From Lachnospiraceae bacterium (GTDB lineage Bacteria > Bacillota > Clostridia > Lachnospirales > Lachnospiraceae), in assembly GCA_910574285.1 (NCBI GenBank), contig CAJTAL010000021.1, positions 1-64,000 of the forward strand: a stretch of 64,000 bases of DNA. Reading direction: 5' to 3'. Made by a program: the position numbers and the translations under genes. The notes beneath the pieces are model-generated. The model was not told the DNA's origin and searched no databases. It saw only the letters and a program-made list of their open reading frames with translations. Positions 57,815 through 64,000 of the stretch are shown here, piece by piece (within the stretch, counting starts at the first letter, position 1; each line of letters begins with the position of its first letter).

Positions 57815-58756
57815 ATGGAACAGCAGAACAGGCAGGTCCCGCCAATGGTGCCGCCGGAGAGTTATGGTAAACGTGTGTGGCATATATGGGGGCCGATTGT
57901 AATAAAGTGGATTATAGGAATCGGCGTCAGCATGATCGCCATGGGAGTACTGACGATGATGTATGTGATGGCAGATCAGGATGCAGCCATGGCTGCCGTA
58001 CAGAGTGAAGAACAGATGATGGAACTATACGGCAGGATTATGGAGAAATATTTTAGTTCTGCCGCGATGATAGAAGCGGTAGGCGCAGTTATAACGATTC
58101 CGGTCATGTGGTATCTTTTTCACAGAGATCGTGTAAAAGAGAGACAGATGGGAATCATTCCGAACAAGAAAGCAGCTTTCTGGAAATATGCGGCAGGGCT
58201 TCTTATGGCGGCGGCATTGAGCCTGGGGCTTAATAATCTGATCATCATAGGGAACTTGTCTGTGATGAGCGAGTCTTATGAAGCAACGATGGATATTCTT
58301 TATTCAGCGCCGCTTATGGTACAGATTATATCGCTGGCAGTGTTGGTTCCTGTCAGTGAGGAATTAGTATTCCGCGGTCTGCTTTTCAAACGTCTGCGGG
58401 AAAGAGGGACGTACATACAGGCAGCGTTGTATTCCTCGGTGGTATTCGGGGTAATGCATGGGAATCTAATTCAGATACTTTATGGATTTACCCTGGGAAT
58501 GATGCTGAGCTATCTCTGCGAGAAATATGGCTCGGTTATAGCGCCGATAGCAGCCCATATTGTTATGAATCTGTTGTCTGTGCTGGCGACAGAATATAAT
58601 CTGGCGGACTGGATGATGGAAAGTAATATGCGGATCGGTCTTATAACGATAGGATGTGCTTTCGTTGCGTCTACGATGTTTGTACTGGTTCAGAGAATTG
58701 AAGAAAAGCCGGACGCAGCAGGAGCGTCCGAGGAAAACAAAGAGGTTGTCGTGTAA
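57815..58756 (+). CDS. CPBP-family intramembrane glutamic protease
   Basis: 313 residues from ATG 57815; a GTG four codons earlier is possible. About seven transmembrane helices carry the three Abi/CPBP motifs: SEELVFRGLLFKRL (EExxxR), FGVMHGN (FxxxH) and AAHIVMN (HxxxN). Members are homologues of the CAAX protease Rce1. In Gram-positive bacteria they act in bacteriocin self-immunity or surface-protein processing; the role here is unknown. It stands alone and is followed by a hairpin. Confidence 0.9.
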   Translation: MEQQNRQVPPMVPPESYGKRVWHIWGPIVIKWIIGIGVSMIAMGVLTMMYVMADQDAAMAAVQSEEQMMELYGRIMEKYFSSAAMIEAVGAVITIPVMWYLFHRDRVKERQMGIIPNKKAAFWKYAAGLLMAAALSLGLNNLIIIGNLSVMSESYEATMDILYSAPLMVQIISLAVLVPVSEELVFRGLLFKRLRERGTYIQAALYSSVVFGVMHGNLIQILYGFTLGMMLSYLCEKYGSVIAPIAAHIVMNLLSVLATEYNLADWMMESNMRIGLITIGCAFVASTMFVLVQRIEEKPDAAGASEENKEVVV

Positions 58757-58766
58757 TGCGGCAGCC

Positions 58767-58807
58767 TTTTTAAGATAACGGAAACTTCGTTCCCCATATC
58801 TTAAAAA
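58767..58807 (+). terminator. Hairpin after the CPBP protease gene
   Basis: TTTTTAAGATA (58767-58777) and TATCTTAAAAA (58797-58807) are perfect complements with a 19-base loop, 10 bases past the stop. No T run follows on the plus strand, so termination is plausible but not certain. Confidence 0.5.
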
Positions 58808-58937
58808 CCCTCCGGTGGGATGCGCACTCGCGAGGAGCAGAAGTATGCCGCAAGGCGGCTGTATTTGAATTATCAGTTAATATCATTTAGTATAGGTAAA
58901 TTATCGAATAATCTGATAATTATAGAAAAAGTTTATA

Positions 58938-58966
58938 TTTACAAACATAGAAAAAAGTAGTATAGT
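58938..58966 (+). promoter_or_regulatory. Promoter of gltB
   Basis: TTTACA (58938-58943), 17 bases, TATAGT (58961-58966), 67 bases before the chosen ATG. Confidence 0.6.
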
Positions 58967-59033
58967 AGGAAAAAATAAGGAATTGATAATGTATGGGTAT
59001 TTCCATACGGTTCCGAAAGAAAGGATCAGATAT

Positions 59034-62000
59034 ATGAGCGAACAGATGATAAGCAATCAGACAGGATTGTATCGTCCGCAGTTCGAACATGATAACTGTG
59101 GTATCGGTGCGGTCGTTAATATTAAAGGACGGAAGAGCCACAGTACGGTGGCGGATGCTTTAAAGATTGTAGAAAATTTGGAACATAGAGCCGGCAAGGA
59201 TGCCGAGGGTGAGACAGGCGACGGAGTTGGAATCTTACTGCAGATTTCGCATAAGTTTTTCTCCAGAGTTTGTAAGCCTCTCGACATCTTTTTAGGTTCT
59301 GAGAGAGATTATGGAGTCGGCATGTTCTTCTTTCCGCAAGATGAGCTGAAGAGAAATCAGGCAAAGAAGATATTTGAAGTGATCGTGAAGAAGGAAGGAA
59401 TGAAGTTCCTGGGCTGGAGGGATGTGCCGGTGAAACCAGAGGTGCTGGGAAGCCGTGCGGTGGCATGTATGCCCTGTATTACCCAGGGATTCATTGAACG
59501 TCCGAAGAAGACAGAGCGGGGGATTGATTTTGACAGGCGGCTCTATGTAATACGCCGTGTATTCGAGCAGAGCAGCAACGATACTTATGTGGCATCCTTA
59601 TCCAGCAGGACGATTGCCTATAAAGGGATGTTCCTGGTTGGACAGCTTCGTTCCTTTTTTGAAGATCTGCAGGATAAGGATTATGAATCAGCCATTGCGC
59701 TGGTTCATTCCCGGTTCAGTACGAATACGAATCCGAGTTGGGAACGGGCACATCCGAATCGCTTTATCGTACATAACGGTGAGATCAATACAATCCGGGG
59801 AAATGCGGACAAGATGCGTGCCAGAGAAGAAAATATGGAATCCGGGTATCTGCAGGGTGAACTGCATAAGGTTCTTCCGGCGATCAACAGTTCCGGATCG
59901 GATTCGGCAATGCTTGATAATGCGATCGAATTCATGGTTATGAGCGGGATGGAACTGCCGTTGGCAGTCATGATTGCGATTCCTGAGCCATGGGCGAATA
60001 CGAAGAGTATATCCCAGAAGAAGAGGGACTTCTATCAATATTATGCGACGATGATGGAGCCGTGGGACGGTCCTGCATCGATCCTTTTCAGCGATGGAGA
60101 TTGTATGGGCGCTGTTCTTGACAGAAACGGGCTTCGTCCTTCCAGATATTATATTACGGATGAAGATACGCTGATTCTTTCGTCAGAGGTGGGAGTCCTT
60201 GATATTGATCCGGGGAAGATCCTGATCAAGGAACGTCTGCATCCGGGGAAAATGCTTCTTGTAGATACGGTTCAGGGTAAAGTCATCAATGATGATGAAT
60301 TGAAGGAGTACTATGCCGGCAGGCAGCCTTATGGAGAGTGGCTGGACAGTAATCTGATAGAACTTACGGACTTAAAGATACCGAATCAGAAAGTTCCGTC
60401 TTATACGGCAGAAGAATGCAGAAGGCTTCAGAAAGCGTTTGGATATTCCTATGAGGAAGTGAAAAGTTCGATCTTAGCGATGGCAATGAACGGTTCGGAA
60501 GGAACAGCGGCGATGGGAATCGACGCGCCTTTGGCCGTGCTCTCGGATAAGCATCAGGATCTGTTCGGATATTTTAAACAATTGTTCGCGCAGGTTACGA
60601 ATCCTCCTATTGACGCGATCCGTGAAGAAGTCGTTACGTCTACGACGGTTTATATCGGCGCGGACGGAAATCTTCTGGAAGAAAAGGAAGAAAACTGTAA
60701 AATGCTTAAAGTAGAACATCCCATTCTTACCAATACGGATCTTCTGAAGATCAAGAATATGAAAGAAAATGGATTCCGGGTGGCAGAGATTCCGATCGTG
60801 TATTACAAGAATCAGGAATTAGAGAAAGCGATCGACTATTTATTCATTGAGGTAGACCGAGCGATCCGGGAGGGAGCAAATATATTGATCCTTACAGACA
60901 GAGGGGTGGATGAATACCATGTCGCCATGCCGTCTCTTCTGGCTTTGTCAGGTCTTCAGCAGCATCTGGTAAGAACGAAGAAGCGGACATCTGTAGCGAT
61001 CATCCTGGAAACGGGTGAGCCTCGGGAGGTGCATCATTTCGCAACGTTGCTTGGCTACGGAGCCTGTGCGGTTAATCCGTATCTCGCCCATGAGTCAATT
61101 AAACTACTGATTGAGACGGATATGCTTCAAAAGGATTACTATGCCGCGGTGAGTGATTATAACAATGCGATTCTGAATGGTATTGTAAAGATTGCGTCGA
61201 AGATGGGGATTTCTACAATTCAGTCTTATCAGGGCGCGAAGATATTCGAGGCGATTGGGTTAAAAGAAGAATTTATACAGCGGTATTTTACGGATACAGT
61301 CAGCCGTGTAGGAGGAATCGGGATTGAAGAGATCTCGGAAGATTATGTGGCGCGTCATTCCCAGGCATTCGACCCGTTAGGGCTGGAAGTAGATCTGACG
61401 CTGAACAGCATCGGCCAGCACAAGTCGAAAAGCGGCGGGGAGAAGCATCTGTATAATCCGCAGACGATCCACATGCTCCAGCAATCCACTAGACGGGGAG
61501 ATTATGAGATGTTCCGTAAATATACGGAATTGGTGAATTCAGAGGGAGAACAGATAAATCTCCGCGGGCAGTTAGAATTTAATTATCCGAAGAAGGGGGT
61601 TCCGATCGAGGAGGTAGAAAGTGTGGATTCTATCGTGACCAGATTTAAGACCGGAGCTATGTCTTACGGATCTATTTCCAAAGAGGCGCATGAGACGCTG
61701 GCTATCGCGATGAATCGTCTTCATGGTAAATCCAACAGCGGAGAAGGCGGTGAGGAGATCGAACGTCTGGACAGTAACAAGTGTTCGGCTATCAAGCAGG
61801 TGGCTTCCGGACGATTCGGCGTGACCAGCAGATATCTGGTCAGCGCCAGGGAGATTCAGATTAAGATGGCACAGGGAGCAAAGCCGGGGGAGGGCGGACA
61901 TCTTCCGGGGAATAAAGTATATCCTTGGATTGCCAATACACGCCATTCGACGCCGGGGGTAAGCCTGATATCTCCGCCGCCGCATCATGATATCTATTCT

Positions 62001-63569
62001 ATCGAGGATCTGGCGCAGTTGATCTATGATTGTAAGAATGCCAATAAAGATGCCAGGATCTCCGTGAAACTGGTGTCGGAAGCCGGTGTCGGTACGGTTG
62101 CGGCAGGAGTAGCCAAGGCGGGGGCAGGACTGATTCTGATCTCCGGATATGACGGAGGTACGGGCGAGGCTCCGAAAAGTTCCATTCACAATGCAGGACT
62201 TCCATGGGAGCTGGGACTTGCAGAGACGCACCAGACGTTGATTCAAAACGGACTGAGAGAACGTGTGCGCATTGAGACAGACGGTAAGCTTATGAGCGGG
62301 CGTGATGTCGCGATTGCGGCGATCTTAGGCGCGGAGGAGTTTGGATTTGCGACAGCGCCGCTGGTGACGATGGGCTGCGTGATGATGCGGGTCTGTAACC
62401 TGGATACCTGTCCGGTAGGTGTTGCGACGCAGAATCCGAAGCTCAGGAAGAGGTTCACCGGGAAACCGGAATATGTGATTAATTTTATGCGGTTTATGGC
62501 AGAGAATCTGCGGGAATATATGGCGAAACTTGGAGTGCGTTCCGTCGATGAACTGGTGGGCCGGACAGATCTTCTGAAAGTGAAGAAACCTGCCGCGTCA
62601 AGCCGTGCGGAAACCCTTAATCTGGAACAGATACTTTATAATCCATACGAGGGAACGAAGACGCCGGTTATCTTTAATCCGAAGAAGGTATTTGATTTTG
62701 AGCTTGGAAAGACATTGGATGAGAGGATATTGGTAAAGGAATTACTCCCGGCATTGAAGAAAGGCCAGAAAAGAAGTATTGAAGTAGAGGTAGGGAATAC
62801 GGACCGGACATTCGGTACAATTTTTGGTTCTGAGATTACGAGGAGATATCCGGAGGGAATGCCGGAAGACAGTTATGTGGTGAAATGTACCGGAGCAGGG
62901 GGACAGTCCTACGGAGCATTTATTCCGAGAGGGCTTACCTTAGAGCTTGTGGGGGACAGTAATGATTATTTTGGGAAAGGCCTGTCAGGCGGAAAGCTGA
63001 TCGTCTATCCGCCGCGGGGTGTAAAATACCGCCATGAAGAGAACATTATAATAGGAAATGTCGCGCTTTATGGGGCGACCAGCGGCAAGGCATTTATTAA
63101 CGGTGTGGCGGGAGAGAGATTTGCGGTGCGTAATTCCGGCGCCGTGGCAGTCGTAGAAGGAGTCGGTGATCACGGCTGTGAATATATGACCGGAGGACGC
63201 GTGGCAGTCCTTGGAAAAACCGGTAAGAATTTTGCGGCGGGAATGAGCGGCGGCGTAGCTTATGTATTAGATCTTGACAGTGATCTGTACCAGAATGTGA
63301 ACAAGCAGATGGTTCATATTGAACATATTACCTCTAAGTTCGATGTCAATGAATTAAAGAATATGATCGAAGAACACGTTTCTTGTACAAATTCTGTGAT
63401 AGGGAAGAAGATACTTGAGCGCTTTACGGATTATCTGCCGAAGTTTAAGAAAATCATTCCGATTGATTATGAGAAGATGTTGACGACGATTCTTCAGATG
63501 GAAGAACAGGGTATGAGTAGTGAACAGGCGAAGGTCGAAGCATTTTATGCGATCAAAGGCGGAAAATAG
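59034..63569 (+). CDS. gltB: Glutamate synthase large subunit
   Basis: The start at 59034 (MSEQMISNQTGLY) follows AAAGGAT; a longer frame to 58983 adds no known sequence. 1511 residues, full length. A 21-residue propeptide would be removed to expose Cys22 (HDNCGIGAV), the nucleophile of the class II glutamine amidotransferase domain. Then come the central domain, the FMN-binding synthase barrel (PGEGGHLPGNK, GYDGGTGEAP), and the 3Fe-4S cluster motif CVMMRVCNLDTC. The C-terminal GXGXG beta-helix closes it (GNVALYGATSGKAF). It makes glutamate from glutamine and 2-oxoglutarate with GltD, which follows. Confidence 0.97.
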   Translation: MSEQMISNQTGLYRPQFEHDNCGIGAVVNIKGRKSHSTVADALKIVENLEHRAGKDAEGETGDGVGILLQISHKFFSRVCKPLDIFLGSERDYGVGMFFFPQDELKRNQAKKIFEVIVKKEGMKFLGWRDVPVKPEVLGSRAVACMPCITQGFIERPKKTERGIDFDRRLYVIRRVFEQSSNDTYVASLSSRTIAYKGMFLVGQLRSFFEDLQDKDYESAIALVHSRFSTNTNPSWERAHPNRFIVHNGEINTIRGNADKMRAREENMESGYLQGELHKVLPAINSSGSDSAMLDNAIEFMVMSGMELPLAVMIAIPEPWANTKSISQKKRDFYQYYATMMEPWDGPASILFSDGDCMGAVLDRNGLRPSRYYITDEDTLILSSEVGVLDIDPGKILIKERLHPGKMLLVDTVQGKVINDDELKEYYAGRQPYGEWLDSNLIELTDLKIPNQKVPSYTAEECRRLQKAFGYSYEEVKSSILAMAMNGSEGTAAMGIDAPLAVLSDKHQDLFGYFKQLFAQVTNPPIDAIREEVVTSTTVYIGADGNLLEEKEENCKMLKVEHPILTNTDLLKIKNMKENGFRVAEIPIVYYKNQELEKAIDYLFIEVDRAIREGANILILTDRGVDEYHVAMPSLLALSGLQQHLVRTKKRTSVAIILETGEPREVHHFATLLGYGACAVNPYLAHESIKLLIETDMLQKDYYAAVSDYNNAILNGIVKIASKMGISTIQSYQGAKIFEAIGLKEEFIQRYFTDTVSRVGGIGIEEISEDYVARHSQAFDPLGLEVDLTLNSIGQHKSKSGGEKHLYNPQTIHMLQQSTRRGDYEMFRKYTELVNSEGEQINLRGQLEFNYPKKGVPIEEVESVDSIVTRFKTGAMSYGSISKEAHETLAIAMNRLHGKSNSGEGGEEIERLDSNKCSAIKQVASGRFGVTSRYLVSAREIQIKMAQGAKPGEGGHLPGNKVYPWIANTRHSTPGVSLISPPPHHDIYSIEDLAQLIYDCKNANKDARISVKLVSEAGVGTVAAGVAKAGAGLILISGYDGGTGEAPKSSIHNAGLPWELGLAETHQTLIQNGLRERVRIETDGKLMSGRDVAIAAILGAEEFGFATAPLVTMGCVMMRVCNLDTCPVGVATQNPKLRKRFTGKPEYVINFMRFMAENLREYMAKLGVRSVDELVGRTDLLKVKKPAASSRAETLNLEQILYNPYEGTKTPVIFNPKKVFDFELGKTLDERILVKELLPALKKGQKRSIEVEVGNTDRTFGTIFGSEITRRYPEGMPEDSYVVKCTGAGGQSYGAFIPRGLTLELVGDSNDYFGKGLSGGKLIVYPPRGVKYRHEENIIIGNVALYGATSGKAFINGVAGERFAVRNSGAVAVVEGVGDHGCEYMTGGRVAVLGKTGKNFAAGMSGGVAYVLDLDSDLYQNVNKQMVHIEHITSKFDVNELKNMIEEHVSCTNSVIGKKILERFTDYLPKFKKIIPIDYEKMLTTILQMEEQGMSSEQAKVEAFYAIKGGK

Positions 63570-63582
63570 GAGGCGTAAAAAA

Positions 63583-64000
63583 GTGGGAAAAGCAACAGGT
63601 TTTATGGAATATGAGAGACAGGATAAGCTTGCGGAAGATCCGAAGGTAAGAATCAGACATTATCGTGAGTTTCACACGCCCCTGTCGAAAGAGGAGCAGG
63701 AGCGTCAGGGCGCCAGATGTATGGCATGCGGTGTTCCCTTCTGTCAGGCAGGTAAGATGATCATGGGGATGGCAAGCGGCTGTCCGCTTCATAATCTGGT
63801 TCCGGAGTGGAATGATCTGATCTACCATGGGAATTGGGAAGAGGCTTATTACAGGCTTAAGAAGACGAATAATTTTCCGGAATTTACATCCAGGGTGTGT
63901 CCTGCATTGTGTGAAGCTGCGTGTACATGTACCCTGAATGGTGACGCGGTTTCTGCCAAAGCGAATGAATACGGCATTATCGAGAATGCGTACGAGAAGG
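63583..64000 (+). CDS. gltD: Glutamate synthase small subunit, N-terminal part (runs off window)
   Basis: Starts with GTG at 63583, ten bases after GGAGG and 13 bases past the gltB stop. The 139 visible residues (MGKATGFMEYERQDK...) include the N-terminal Fe-S domain with its Cys clusters CMACGVPFCQ, GCPLHN and SRVCPALCEAACTC, which bind two 4Fe-4S clusters. The FAD and NAD(P)H domains lie past the window end. It passes electrons from NAD(P)H to GltB. Confidence 0.95.
   Translation, partial: MGKATGFMEYERQDKLAEDPKVRIRHYREFHTPLSKEEQERQGARCMACGVPFCQAGKMIMGMASGCPLHNLVPEWNDLIYHGNWEEAYYRLKKTNNFPEFTSRVCPALCEAACTCTLNGDAVSAKANEYGIIENAYEK

Noticed and set aside
61572-62246. 224-codon minus-strand frame inside gltB
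   Set aside because: Opposite a highly conserved part of gltB, with no ribosome site.

Overview
The window looks like the chromosome of a Gram-positive anaerobe of the Lachnospiraceae (Clostridia). GC is moderate to low. AGGAGG-type ribosome sites precede nearly every gene, sigma-A-like promoters with 17-bp spacing are common, and the window carries a clostridial ChW-repeat lysozyme, a YtrA-type GntR/ABC module, DUF1836 and YerC-family proteins, and Tn1549/Tn4451-like mobile-element genes. This placement is inferred from gene content; no ribosomal RNA lies in the window.

Layout. (1) 1-5974: decayed conjugative-element DNA. It holds the end of an IS66 transposase, a GntR/ABC-2 cargo operon with its own operator and terminator, and a chimeric protein that joins a DUF1643 domain to the C-terminal half of a TraG/VirD4 coupling protein. 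An orphan gene and a small conserved gene follow. (2) 6073-12728: ordinary chromosome. It holds tRNA-Ala(GGC), two small unknown genes, a PHP phosphoesterase, a YerC/TrpR-like regulator, a DUF1836 protein, a MATE exporter and an OmpR-type two-component system. (3) 12979-16702: a polyprenyl-phosphate glycosyltransferase and a YfhO-type membrane protein.

(4) 16871-27220: a 10.3-kb integrated element that splits a TauE/SafE permease gene. The two gene pieces (27213-27848 and 16745-16870, both minus strand) abut an identical 8-bp core, TATACAGA. Joining them at the core restores an uninterrupted 253-residue protein in frame. The element carries a DUF262 protein, a RecA-like ATPase, an oriT-like palindromic region with no relaxase gene, a large serine recombinase with TnpV, a MerR/SDR pair, an XRE-DUF5680/radical-SAM pair, and two sigma-like regulators that share a hairpin leader.

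(5) 27851-51658: a MarR regulator (for the split permease), then a large surface-polysaccharide locus. It contains a nucleotidyltransferase, GtrA, DUF2142, many GT2/GT4 glycosyltransferases, a Wzm/Wzt ABC exporter and also a Wzx-like flippase, a phosphoglycerol-transferase-like enzyme, DUF2304, and a GH25 lysozyme with nine ChW repeats. No clear Wzy polymerase or ligase is seen.

(6) 51932-57119: XRE-cupin regulator plus potABCD polyamine uptake operon, with unusual PotA (extra C-terminal TOBE-like domain) and PotD (C-terminal membrane anchor). (7) 57197-64000: YbaK-type deacylase, CPBP protease, and glutamate synthase gltB plus the start of gltD, cut by the window end.
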